Assembly (NCBI GenBank): GCA_900758075.1
Contig: CAAEQF010000205.1
Coordinates: forward strand, 1 to 15,524
Length of the DNA stretch: 15,524 nt
Source: Coriobacteriia bacterium
GTDB taxonomy: Bacteria > Actinomycetota > Coriobacteriia > Coriobacteriales > QAMH01
Direction of reading: 5' to 3'
A model generated the notes under the pieces. It did not search any database. It was not told the origin of the DNA and saw only the letters and a list, made by a program, of their open reading frames with translations. This document shows, in pieces, positions 8,374-15,118 of this stretch (positions are counted from its first letter, which is position 1; every line of letters starts with the position of its first letter). The translations under genes were made by a program, and so were the position numbers.

Positions 8374-8408
8374 TGAAAGTCCTCCTACTATCGATACAAT
8401 CATTCGCC

Positions 8409-8438
8409 ATTATGCCATTGTTTCGCGCATCGTTTGAA
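8409..8438 (-). promoter_or_regulatory. Candidate promoter of the rfbA operon
   Basis: On the minus strand TTCAAA (8438-8433; four of six match TTGACA) is followed after 18 bases by CATAAT (8414-8409; five of six match TATAAT), 35 bases before the rfbA ATG. It would drive rfbA through the DUF2142 gene. It is read by eye with no experimental support. Confidence 0.4.
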
Positions 8439-8477
8439 AAGAGGATGGACATGCAGGTAATCCACACAGCCATGCGG

Positions 8478-8483
8478 TAGAAT
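8478..8483 (+). promoter_or_regulatory. Candidate -10 element for the GlfT2-like gene
   Basis: TAGAAT lies 37 bases before the ATG at 8521. No convincing -35 hexamer precedes it. A second TAGAAT lies on the minus strand at 11122-11117 ahead of wzm, also without a clear -35, so activator-dependent promoters are possible but unproven. Confidence 0.3.
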
Positions 8484-8520
8484 GCACGGAGCATTTTTCG
8501 GATACGCGAAGGAGTTATTG

Positions 8521-9516
8521 ATGGGCCTCGAAAAGGCGGCTATCGTCGTCGTTACCTATAAACGCCAGGAGCTGCTGCAGGTCCTGTTCGACTCCCTGAT
8601 CGCACTCGAGAAGCCCATCTGGCGCGTCGTCATCGTCGACAACGAGAACTCACCTCAGACAAAAGAGATGGTCGACGCCTGGAACGAGCTGGCGCAAGCC
8701 CAATGGGGGCTGCCATCAGCCGATGCCGAGGGCGGCACGACCCGCATGGTCTACTTCCCCCAGGAGAAAAACGGCGGCGGGTCGGGCGGCTTTAGCGCCG
8801 GCACGCAGCGTGCCTGGGACCTGGGCGCCGAGTGGTTCTGGCTCATGGACGACGACGTCGCCGTCTTGCCCGACAGCATCCAGACGCTTGAGAAGTGGAC
8901 CGATCGCTTCGAGGTCATCCAGGGCAGGCGCTACAACTTTGACGATACGCCGTTTTACTGGCAGTACCACTTCATCACGAGCCTGGGTATCCCCGACCCC
9001 ACGGCACCCGAAGCCTTCGACGAGAAGGGCTATCTGGAGATGAACACCGCCTGCTTCGAAGGCGGCCTGTTCAAGCGCAACATCGTTCAGAAGATCGGCG
9101 TGCCCGACTACCGCTTCTTCATCTACTGGGACGACACGATCTACGGATACCTGGCGAGCAAGCACACCACGCCCGTCGTGGTGAACGACTTCATCATGCG
9201 GCGCACGCGCACCATCAACAACTGGGACATCGCCGGCAAGCGCAAGCTCAACTCCACGAGCGACATGAACCGCTACCACATCATGCGCAACCGCGGCTAC
9301 ATGGCACGCTACTTCCAGCTCTACGGCGACTTCAACCGCTTCTCGTTTGGCTTTGGCACGTTTTTGACCTTCATGAAAGAGGTCATCCGGATCTTGGCCG
9401 TCGACCATGGGCACTTCAAGTCGGGCGTCTCTTCCGCCTGGCGGGGCTGGCGCGATTCGCGCCCCATTCTCAAGGACCCCAACTGGAAGCCCATGCCGCC
9501 GCTCGAGGAAAAGTAG
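8521..9516 (+). CDS. GlfT2-like family 2 glycosyltransferase (probable galactofuranosyltransferase)
   Basis: A 331-residue GT-A enzyme. It begins MGLEKAAIVVVTYKR, the usual first strand of GT2 enzymes. NGGGSGGFSAG at 84-94 and WFWLMDDDV at 105-113 give the nucleotide- and metal-binding DDD at 110-112. FFIYWDDTIYG at 199-209 supplies the WDD seen in mycobacterial galactofuranosyltransferase GlfT2 and related enzymes. With glf nearby, transfer of galactofuranose is the best guess; rhamnose transfer is the main alternative, since sequence alone does not fix the donor. The ATG at 8521 follows aaggag with an eight-base gap; an in-frame ATG at 8482 would add 13 residues before the first strand and lacks such a site. 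The gene stands alone on the plus strand, and its stop lies 3 bases from that of the opposing wzt. Confidence 0.85.
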   Translation: MGLEKAAIVVVTYKRQELLQVLFDSLIALEKPIWRVVIVDNENSPQTKEMVDAWNELAQAQWGLPSADAEGGTTRMVYFPQEKNGGGSGGFSAGTQRAWDLGAEWFWLMDDDVAVLPDSIQTLEKWTDRFEVIQGRRYNFDDTPFYWQYHFITSLGIPDPTAPEAFDEKGYLEMNTACFEGGLFKRNIVQKIGVPDYRFFIYWDDTIYGYLASKHTTPVVVNDFIMRRTRTINNWDIAGKRKLNSTSDMNRYHIMRNRGYMARYFQLYGDFNRFSFGFGTFLTFMKEVIRILAVDHGHFKSGVSSAWRGWRDSRPILKDPNWKPMPPLEEK

Positions 9517-9519
9517 GGG

Positions 9520-10284
9520 CTACACCCCCGCGCGGTATGCCTCGCAGACTTCCTTGACGGGCCCCTGCATGCGCATCTCGCCCTTCTCGATCCACAGGGC
9601 ACGCTCGCATACGCGCTCCACCTGCTCGATGGAATGGGACACGAACAGCAGCGTCGTCCCATACTTGTGAACCAGCTCGTCGATGCGCTTCTCGCACTTT
9701 TCTTGGAACCTGAAGTCGCCGACGGAGAGCGCCTCGTCCACGACGAGGATATCCGGTGTGGTCACCGTGGCGATGGCAAACGCGATGCGCGCGACCATGC
9801 CCGAGGAGTAGTTCTTGATGGGCATGTCCTGGAATTCGCGTACTTCGGCAAAATCGATGATCTTGTCGTAGTTCTCGTCGATGAACTTCTCGCTGTAGCC
9901 GAGGAGCGCGCCGTTCAGGTAGACGTTCTCGCGTGCCGTGAGCTCGAAGTCGAAGCCGGCCCCCAGCTCGATGATCGGGGCGATGGTGCCGTTGACCTTG
10001 ACGGTGCCATGCGATGGTTCGAGCACGCCCGCCACCAGCTTGAGCAGCGTGGACTTGCCCGACCCGTTGGTGCCGACGACGCCGTAGACCTCGCCGCGCC
10101 TGATCTGGAAGCTGATGTCCTTGAGTGCCTTGAACTCCTCGAAGAACAGCTGGTGCTTCGCGAGCTTGATAAAGTATTCCTTCAGGTTGTTGAGCTGCTC
10201 GCTCGCAATGTTGAAGATCATGTCGACATGGTCGAACTCGATCATGATGTCCGTGTCGACCTGCTTGTTTTTCGCTTTAGCCAC
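9520..10284 (-). CDS. wzt: ABC transporter ATPase for surface polysaccharide export (Wzt/TagH type)
   Basis: This energises export of a lipid-linked glycan through its membrane partner. Of 254 residues, Walker A GTNGSGKST is at 71-79, the ABC signature YSSGM at 159-163, Walker B ILVVDEA at 179-185 with catalytic Glu184, and the switch His217 in SHS. The HQLFFEEFKALKDISF lead-in before the first strand and IIELGAGFDFELTARENVYLNG are typical of polysaccharide exporters (Wzt, TagH, KpsT). It ends right after the nucleotide-binding domain and so lacks the C-terminal carbohydrate-binding domain of Wzt proteins that recognise chain caps. The GTG start at 10284 follows GGAGG five bases upstream and lies 11 bases after the wzm stop; an in-frame reading of the wzm region would extend it falsely. 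Confidence 0.93.
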   Translation of the reverse strand: MAKAKNKQVDTDIMIEFDHVDMIFNIASEQLNNLKEYFIKLAKHQLFFEEFKALKDISFQIRRGEVYGVVGTNGSGKSTLLKLVAGVLEPSHGTVKVNGTIAPIIELGAGFDFELTARENVYLNGALLGYSEKFIDENYDKIIDFAEVREFQDMPIKNYSSGMVARIAFAIATVTTPDILVVDEALSVGDFRFQEKCEKRIDELVHKYGTTLLFVSHSIEQVERVCERALWIEKGEMRMQGPVKEVCEAYRAGV

Positions 10285-10295
10285 AAGCCCCTCCC

Positions 10296-11081
10296 CTACA
10301 CGTACAAAATGAACTTGCGCTCGGTCTTGCGGAACACGAGAAAGCCAACCAGGAAGGTGATGGCGGCCATGCCGAGGCAAATGCCGTTTTCCAGCAGGCC
10401 GGGGGCCGTGCCCCACATGACGATGTCGCGGAAGTACTGCACGTAGTGATACATCGGGTTGAACTGCATGACGTCGACCATCCAGCCGCTGAGCATATCC
10501 ATGGGGTAGATGATCGGCGAGGCGTACATCCACGCCGTCGTGAAGACGCTCCAGATGTGGAACATGTCGCGGAAGAAGACGCCCATCGCGGCCAGAATCA
10601 GGCTGATGCCAACGCTGAAGATGACCGTGTACAGGACGACCAGCGGCAGGAAGATGAGATGCCAGGTAGGCATGACCTGCAGGTACGCCATGACGGCGAT
10701 GACGGCGATGCACGAGAAGCCAAAGTTGACCAGCTCGAAGATGACCTTCTCGATGGGGAAGACCATCTTTTCGATGCGAATCTTCTTAATCATCGAAGAC
10801 GAGTCGACGATGGAGCGCATCGCCTGATCGGTGGAGTTGGACACGAGCGAGAACAGAATTTGCCCGAGGATGATGTAGAGCGGGTAGTGCTCGATCGAGA
10901 AGCGGAACATGAACGAGAACACCGCCGTCAGCACCACCATCATGAGCAGCGGATTGAGCACCGACCACACGACGCCCAACACGCTGCGGCGGTACTTGCG
11001 CTTGAAATCGCGCTTGACCATAGCGGTCAAGATATGAAGGTTCTTCTTGCGCTCGTCGCGAATTATCTGCTCGCTAGCCAT
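10296..11081 (-). CDS. wzm: ABC-2 type polysaccharide exporter permease (Wzm/TagG type)
   Basis: A 261-residue integral membrane protein of the ABC-2 family with about six hydrophobic segments. The cytoplasmic N-terminal part has KRDFKRKYRRSVLGVVWSVLNPL (residues 23-45), a hallmark of O-antigen and teichoic-acid exporters, and the C-terminal half has FFRDMFHIW and ASPIIYPM. It forms the channel for the glycan with the ATPase encoded 11 bases downstream. The ATG at 11081 is preceded by a modest GGGGG. A TAGAAT at 11122-11117 could be its -10 element, though without a clear -35. Good family fit; the exact polymer is unknown. Confidence 0.93.
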   Translation of the reverse strand: MASEQIIRDERKKNLHILTAMVKRDFKRKYRRSVLGVVWSVLNPLLMMVVLTAVFSFMFRFSIEHYPLYIILGQILFSLVSNSTDQAMRSIVDSSSMIKKIRIEKMVFPIEKVIFELVNFGFSCIAVIAVMAYLQVMPTWHLIFLPLVVLYTVIFSVGISLILAAMGVFFRDMFHIWSVFTTAWMYASPIIYPMDMLSGWMVDVMQFNPMYHYVQYFRDIVMWGTAPGLLENGICLGMAAITFLVGFLVFRKTERKFILYV

Positions 11082-11186
11082 CCAGCCCCCATCGAGGATT
11101 TACAAGACGAGACGGTATTCTAGCCCACGTGCAGCAACGGCGCGCGGCATCCATGGATATTTCATTTGCAGGGCAGACGCCATCTG

Positions 11187-11465
11187 CTAGACGTTGTACA
11201 TGAAGTCGAAGACGTCCTCGCGCTGGATGAGCACCTGCAGGTTTAGATCCTTGCCGTTTTGTGCGAGGCGCTCCTGCACCTTGTTGAACGGAGCCACGTC
11301 CTCGTCGAGCGTGACCAGCATCGTCATGGAGAAGATATCGTCCAGGACGTTTTGCTGGATGTCGTCGATGTTCGCACCGCAGTCGGCCAGCGTCGTTGCG
11401 ATAGTGGCGACGATACGGCTCCGGTCCTTGCCCAGTACAGTTACGACGGTGCGCGTCTCTTTCAT
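11187..11465 (-). CDS. ACT domain protein, UPF0237 family
   Basis: A 92-residue single ACT domain protein. The first strand and helix read TVVTVLGKDRSRIVATIATTLAD, the second half NIDDIQQNVLDDIFSMTMLV, and the tail QREDVFDFMYNV matches the conserved QREDIF-x-x-M end of UPF0237. ACT domains usually bind amino acids or other small ligands and regulate partners; the ligand of this family is not established. In many Firmicutes, for example Streptococcus pneumoniae SP_0238/SP_0239, it lies next to a UPF0210 gene. No such partner is present here; wzm lies 105 bases downstream and hipB is divergent. AAAGGA lies eight bases before the ATG. Confidence 0.9.
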   Translation of the reverse strand: MKETRTVVTVLGKDRSRIVATIATTLADCGANIDDIQQNVLDDIFSMTMLVTLDEDVAPFNKVQERLAQNGKDLNLQVLIQREDVFDFMYNV

Positions 11466-11619
11466 GCTCTCGGTCCTTTCGACGTATCGATGTGCTCACA
11501 TACTAGCGTATCTGGGCGGCGGCGGAGGCGTCGGATGTCCGCGAACTGCGCTCAGGGGCGACGGGGCCGTACGCAGCGCATTACTACATAGGGATGGAAG
11601 CCAGTTTCGAGTCGAATAA

Positions 11620-11709
11620 TACCTATAGGTACTATTCCGACTTTGCGAACACTATTCTTACGTATATGTATGTTATCCTTGTGCTCAGCATAAATAGTAC
11701 GAATATGTA
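11620..11709 (+). promoter_or_regulatory. Three near-palindromic 12-mers at exact 39-bp spacing upstream of hipB (candidate operators)
   Basis: TACCTATAGGTA (11620-11631), TACGTATATGTA (11659-11670) and TACGAATATGTA (11698-11709) share the pattern TACnnATAnGTA and start 39 bases apart each time. The first is a perfect palindrome and extends to a 24-base inverted repeat (11614-11637) with one mismatched pair. The second and third share a 14-base direct repeat with one mismatch (11659-11672, 11698-11711). A further direct repeat, ACTATTC, occurs at 11631 and 11651. HipB proteins repress their own operons by binding palindromes, so these are probable binding sites of the protein encoded just downstream; this is inference. 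A promoter must lie here, perhaps with TTGTGC at 11679-11684 as -35, but I cannot fix it. Confidence 0.55.
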
Positions 11710-11727
11710 TGAAATGAGGTGCCAGCG

Positions 11728-11958
11728 ATGACACCGGGAACTAGAATTGATTCCATGGCCGAACTCGGCCCCATAATCCGCAAGCGAAGAAAAGACCTCG
11801 GCTTTACGCAGACACAGGTCGCTCTGCTGACGGGGTTCAGCCCCCGGCTTATCGGAGAGATCGAGCGCGGACGCGGCACAGTGGGCATCGACAAGGTCAT
11901 CACATACGCTCAAGGGCTTGGAATCGACCTTCTTGCCCACACACGGGGAGGGCAATAA
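11728..11958 (+). CDS. HipB-like XRE-family DNA-binding protein (antitoxin)
   Basis: A 76-residue protein with a helix-turn-helix over about residues 14-68: LGPIIRKRRKDLGFTQTQVALLTGFSPRLIGEIERG is the standard XRE pattern with TQTQVA then SPRLIGEIERG as recognition helix. The ending IDLLAH resembles HipB proteins. In HipBA modules this protein binds HipA and represses the operon. The ATG at 11728 follows GAGGT seven bases upstream; a GTG at 11719 would add three residues. The stop is one base before the hipA start, so the two are cotranslated. The module is AT-richer than its flanks. An ordinary regulator role is possible, but the pairing with a HipA kinase makes antitoxin likely. Confidence 0.85.
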   Translation: MTPGTRIDSMAELGPIIRKRRKDLGFTQTQVALLTGFSPRLIGEIERGRGTVGIDKVITYAQGLGIDLLAHTRGGQ

Positions 11959-11959
11959 C

Positions 11960-13234
11960 ATGGCAGAAGCAGGGACAGCAGGACGGCTCGTCGTGTCACG
12001 CGAGCATCACCATGAGTTCCAACCAGTCGGAATGGTGTTCTACAAAGATTCCTCCCTCGTTTTTTCGTATCACGATGACTACCTTGCTACCGCAGACGCG
12101 GCTGAAATCTCTCTGTCACTCCCCCTTGACGGAAAAGACGCGCAACCAGCAGGCTTTTTTGAGGGACTGCTGCCAGAGGGCGAGATGAGAGGCCTGTTCG
12201 CCAACTCAATGCATGTGAGCGCCCGTGACTACGCAAACATGCTCGCACGCTTGAACAGCGAATCGATCGGAGCGCTCGTTTTGAGCCGCGTCGACGAACC
12301 TCCATGCTGGCAAAATGAGTATGAGGATATCGACTTCTCGTTTCTGGAAGATTTTGCATCCCATCCAAAGACTGCCGCTCTGAATGCAGGCATGGCCACG
12401 CGGCTTTCGCTCGCAGGCGCCCAGAGCAAACTCGGACTGCATCACACAGGGGCGGATATCCTAGCCGACTGGGCGCTGCCCGTGGGGTTTTCGCCTACCA
12501 CCCATATTTTGAAGGCCGCGGACGGAACATTTGAAAATCAAGTCCTCAATGAAGCAATCTGTCTCGAAGCGGCGCGGCTTTGCGATTTCGACGTCGCGAG
12601 CTCGCAACTGATACCGACCAGCAATGGGCCCATTCTTGCCACGAGACGTTTTGATCGCGCCATCGACGATGACGGAACAATCACGCGCCTTCATCAAGAA
12701 GACCTTTGCCAGGCGGCGGGTCTTCTTTCGGAGATGAAGTACGAGCCGACGGACGGGCATTTTGCCGCGCTGGCATCAAGCGTCATCTCGAAATCCTCGA
12801 ATAATCCTTTTGGAGATCGAATCGTGTTTTTCGAGCGTCTTCTCTTCGATTACCTCATTGGCAACTGTGACAATCACCTGAAGAACTACTCGCTCGTATG
12901 GAACGCGTCGTGGACCGGACGCGAGCTTTCTCCTTCGTACGATATCTCCTGCACAACGATCTACCCCGTCTTAGACCGTGAAATGGGCATTGCCCTGTGT
13001 CCGTCGCGTCGCATCGACAATGTCACAGCGGAGAGCATCTTTGAAACGGCACGGGGGGCAGGAATACCGCGCGTGCTTGCAGAAAGCTCGCTGAAGCGTC
13101 TTGCCTCGCAGATCGGCGATGCGGTCATGCAAGCAGGCGCCTCATTCGAGGACAGAGGATTTCGTCAAGCGGCAGAAGTGGCACAGCTTATTTTCGATGA
13201 TGCTCAGCGCAGAATAGCCATCTGCCTCAAATAG
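11960..13234 (+). CDS. hipA: HipA-family serine/threonine kinase (toxin)
   Basis: A 424-residue protein, close to E. coli HipA (about 440). The N-terminal domain includes EFQPVGMVFY and FFEGLLPEGEMR (residues 67-77). The glycine-rich loop region RLSLAGAQSKLGL begins at 148; its Ser150 matches the autophosphorylated serine of E. coli HipA. Lys185 in HILK is the ATP-contacting lysine, RRFDR is at 229-233, GNCDNHLKN at 301-309 gives catalytic Asp304, and SYDIS at 326-330 gives the metal-binding Asp328. All key kinase residues are present, so it looks active. E. coli HipA phosphorylates glutamyl-tRNA synthetase and causes growth arrest; the target here is unknown. GGAGGG precedes the ATG at 11960 by seven bases. 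The stop lies 11 bases from that of the opposing histidine kinase gene. Composition is clearly AT-richer than that kinase gene. Confidence 0.92.
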   Translation: MAEAGTAGRLVVSREHHHEFQPVGMVFYKDSSLVFSYHDDYLATADAAEISLSLPLDGKDAQPAGFFEGLLPEGEMRGLFANSMHVSARDYANMLARLNSESIGALVLSRVDEPPCWQNEYEDIDFSFLEDFASHPKTAALNAGMATRLSLAGAQSKLGLHHTGADILADWALPVGFSPTTHILKAADGTFENQVLNEAICLEAARLCDFDVASSQLIPTSNGPILATRRFDRAIDDDGTITRLHQEDLCQAAGLLSEMKYEPTDGHFAALASSVISKSSNNPFGDRIVFFERLLFDYLIGNCDNHLKNYSLVWNASWTGRELSPSYDISCTTIYPVLDREMGIALCPSRRIDNVTAESIFETARGAGIPRVLAESSLKRLASQIGDAVMQAGASFEDRGFRQAAEVAQLIFDDAQRRIAICLK

Positions 13235-13245
13235 AACTGCAGCGT

Positions 13246-14193
13246 CTAGGCATTGTTCTTGAGCACCGACTTGTCGATCGTCTCGTCCAGGCGCGCACAC
13301 GGCGCCGTCTCTTCCCAGTCCGCCGGGGGCAGGCTCGGGATAGCCACGATGAAGACCGCTCCATGGTCGGGCAGGTTCGCCGCCTCGACCGTGCCGTCCA
13401 TCGCCTCTGCCAGCGCCTTGACGATGGCCAGCCCCAAGCCGCTGTTGCCGCTGCCCTTGAAGCGCGCGCGGCTCTGGTCCGCGCGGTAGAAGCGGTCGAA
13501 GAGGTGCTCGGGCACCTCGTCGCCAAAGCCGGGCCCGTCGTCTTTGACGGCGATGACGGAGTACCCGTTGCTCGACGAGGCGATCTCGACGCGGATGTGT
13601 CCGCCCTCGCCCGCATATCGGCTCGCGTTTTCTATGAGATTCACGAGTATCTGGTTGACCGCGTCGGCATTGCCGTTGACGTCCGGGGCCTCGCCCACGA
13701 CCTCGAGGTCGACGCCGCGCTCTTCGACGAGCCCCTGCATGAGCAGCGCGCAGTTGTCCGCGACCTGGCGCAGGTTGATGCGCGTGAGCTCCATGTCCTG
13801 CCCCTGCGCCTTCTGCAGCGTGAGCAGGTCGTTTGCCATACGGGTCAGACGGTCGCACTCGCTGATAATCTGATGCAGGAAGCGCTGGGCTATCTCATGC
13901 GGGACGTCGCCTTCGGCGAGCGTCTCGGCTGCGCCGCGAATGGCCGTGAGCGGCGTACGGATCTCGTGGCTCACGTCGCTCACGAACTGAGCCTGCCGCG
14001 CCTCCTCGAGCATGATGTCGTTGAAGGTGTCGTGCAGGTAGGCGCACACGTTGGGCGGCATGTCGATGCTCTCGAGATAGTCGACGACTTCCGCCGGCAT
14101 CTTCTGCTTGAACAGGTCGCCCGTGCAGTCACACTGCTCGCGCTCGCCGTACTTGATCTTTCCGCGCACGTTCGCGCTGTTGCCGAACCCCAT
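13246..14193 (-). CDS. Soluble sensor histidine kinase
   Basis: A 315-residue kinase. The H-box FVSDVSHEIRTPLTAIRG places phospho-accepting His76. The N-box NLIENASRYA (185-194) with Asn189, the G1-box DDGPGFG (218-224), LFDRFYRAD and the G2-box GSGNSGLGLAIV (247-258) form the ATP domain. The order is HisKA then HATPase_c, as in PhoR/WalK-type kinases. Unusually there is no hydrophobic segment at all: only about 70 residues precede the H-box, with a Cys-x-Cys (21, 23) and Cys50. It thus probably senses a cytoplasmic signal or partner. The ATG follows AGGAG seven bases upstream and lies 9 bases after the coaX stop, so no upstream extension is possible in frame. The probable partner is the response regulator at 15119. 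Confidence 0.94.
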   Translation of the reverse strand: MGFGNSANVRGKIKYGEREQCDCTGDLFKQKMPAEVVDYLESIDMPPNVCAYLHDTFNDIMLEEARQAQFVSDVSHEIRTPLTAIRGAAETLAEGDVPHEIAQRFLHQIISECDRLTRMANDLLTLQKAQGQDMELTRINLRQVADNCALLMQGLVEERGVDLEVVGEAPDVNGNADAVNQILVNLIENASRYAGEGGHIRVEIASSSNGYSVIAVKDDGPGFGDEVPEHLFDRFYRADQSRARFKGSGNSGLGLAIVKALAEAMDGTVEAANLPDHGAVFIVAIPSLPPADWEETAPCARLDETIDKSVLKNNA

Positions 14194-14202
14194 GTTCGTC
14201 TC

Positions 14203-14967
14203 CTATTCGTTGCGCTCGAAGATCTGCCTGAGCCCCTTGAGCGTGAGAATCTGGTCGTGATCGGTGATGGTCTTGGAGAGCCGGGCAATCGCGTGCGCAT
14301 AGCCGCCCGTCGCGACGACCGGCGCCTCGTAGCCGAGCTCGTCGAAGATCATGCGCACGAGTCCGTCGATGCGCGCGACCTCGCCGCGCAACAGGCCCGA
14401 GCGAATCGCGTCGTTCGTGTTGGTTCCGATGACGTGGGCGGGCATGGTGAGCTCGACCTCTGGCAGGCGCGCGGTCTTTTGTGCCAGCATGATCGACCCC
14501 ATGCCAAGGCCCGGCGCGATAATGCCGCCGAGGAAGCGCCCCTTCTTGTCGATGACCTCGATGTTCGTCGCCGTTCCCAGGTCCACAACCACCACGGGGG
14601 CGCCGTATTCGCTGATGGCGGCAACGGCGTCTGCGACACGATCCGCGCCGACCTCTGCCGGATTGTCGTAGCGCATGGGAAGCCCCGTCTTGACCCCGGG
14701 CCCCACCACAATGGGCTTCTTGCCCGTGATGCGCTCGCCTGCTTGCGCCCAGCTCAAGGTGAGCACAGGCACTACAGAGGCGATGACCATGTCGGTGACA
14801 TCGTCGAGCTCGAAGCCGCTGAGCCTGAGCTGGCCCGCCAAGCTGAAGTGAATCTCGTCCACCGTGTCGACCGAGCGCGTGGTAAAGCGCCAACTGCCCT
14901 GCAAATCGGGCCCTTCGAACAGACCGATTGCCGTTTGGGTGTTTCCGATGTCGACGGTGAGAAGCAT
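14203..14967 (-). CDS. coaX: Type III pantothenate kinase
   Basis: This phosphorylates pantothenate, the first step of coenzyme A synthesis, in the cytoplasm. Of 254 residues, MLLTVDIGNTQTAIGLFEG gives the phosphate-binding loop with Asp6. PGVKTGLPMRYDNPAEVGADR (90-110) carries the catalytic Asp109, VVVDLGTATNIEVID (126-140) is the second acidic loop, and ATGGYAHAIA closes the ASKHA fold. Most relatives show DFGTAT followed by T or C rather than N; the effect is unknown. The ATG at 14967, preceded by AAGGGAG, matches the usual family start; an in-frame ATG at 14991 would add eight residues. It heads a two-gene unit with the histidine kinase. Confidence 0.96.
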   Translation of the reverse strand: MLLTVDIGNTQTAIGLFEGPDLQGSWRFTTRSVDTVDEIHFSLAGQLRLSGFELDDVTDMVIASVVPVLTLSWAQAGERITGKKPIVVGPGVKTGLPMRYDNPAEVGADRVADAVAAISEYGAPVVVVDLGTATNIEVIDKKGRFLGGIIAPGLGMGSIMLAQKTARLPEVELTMPAHVIGTNTNDAIRSGLLRGEVARIDGLVRMIFDELGYEAPVVATGGYAHAIARLSKTITDHDQILTLKGLRQIFERNE

Positions 14968-15058
14968 GAGACTCCCTTGCTGGCTCTGCATTGCGCGCAC
15001 CCCGTTCGGGCACGCTACGGTTTCGTTACAGCGTACCTTCTGCCCCCGCTCCGATGCG

Positions 15059-15064
15059 TACAAT
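15059..15064 (+). promoter_or_regulatory. Candidate -10 element for the response regulator
   Basis: TACAAT matches TATAAT at five of six positions and lies 54 bases before the ATG at 15119. The bases 17-18 upstream do not resemble TTGACA, so it is weakly supported. Transcription would then start around 15071, giving a leader of about 48 bases that begins just before the hairpin at 15082-15098. Confidence 0.3.
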
Positions 15065-15081
15065 GACAACAAAACGTAACA

Positions 15082-15098
15082 GGGCGCGTCGTGCGCCC
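15082..15098 (+). other. GC-rich hairpin in the leader of the response regulator gene
   Basis: GGGCGC and GCGCCC form a perfect six-pair stem around the five-base loop GTCGT, 20 bases before the ATG. It is not followed by a T run, so it is not a typical terminator. It could stabilise the mRNA, pause the polymerase or be a protein site. Confidence 0.5.
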
Positions 15099-15118
15099 GT
15101 TCCCTGGAAGGGGCATAC

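Noticed and set aside
7522..8376. A 284-codon open frame on the plus strand opposite rfbA
   Set aside because: It is antisense to a complete rfbA with all motifs; no independent support.
8716..9414. A 232-codon open frame on the minus strand opposite the GlfT2-like gene
   Set aside because: It is antisense shadow sequence; the plus-strand frame has the GT2 motifs and ribosome binding site.
11173..11187. GCAGA/TCTGC hairpin at the end of the ACT gene as a terminator
   Set aside because: The stem has only five pairs and no T run follows on the minus strand.
11552..11734. A 60-codon minus-strand frame across the hipB control region
   Set aside because: It overlaps the operator-like repeats, has no ribosome binding site and no recognisable domain.
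13235..13245. A bidirectional terminator between hipA and the histidine kinase gene
   Set aside because: Only 11 bases separate the stops, containing just a CTGCAG hexamer; no stem-loop with a T run is visible.
13363..15066. A 567-codon open frame on the plus strand opposite the histidine kinase and coaX genes
   Set aside because: It is antisense to two clearly recognised genes, has no domain or good ribosome binding site, and long antisense frames are expected in GC-rich coding DNA.
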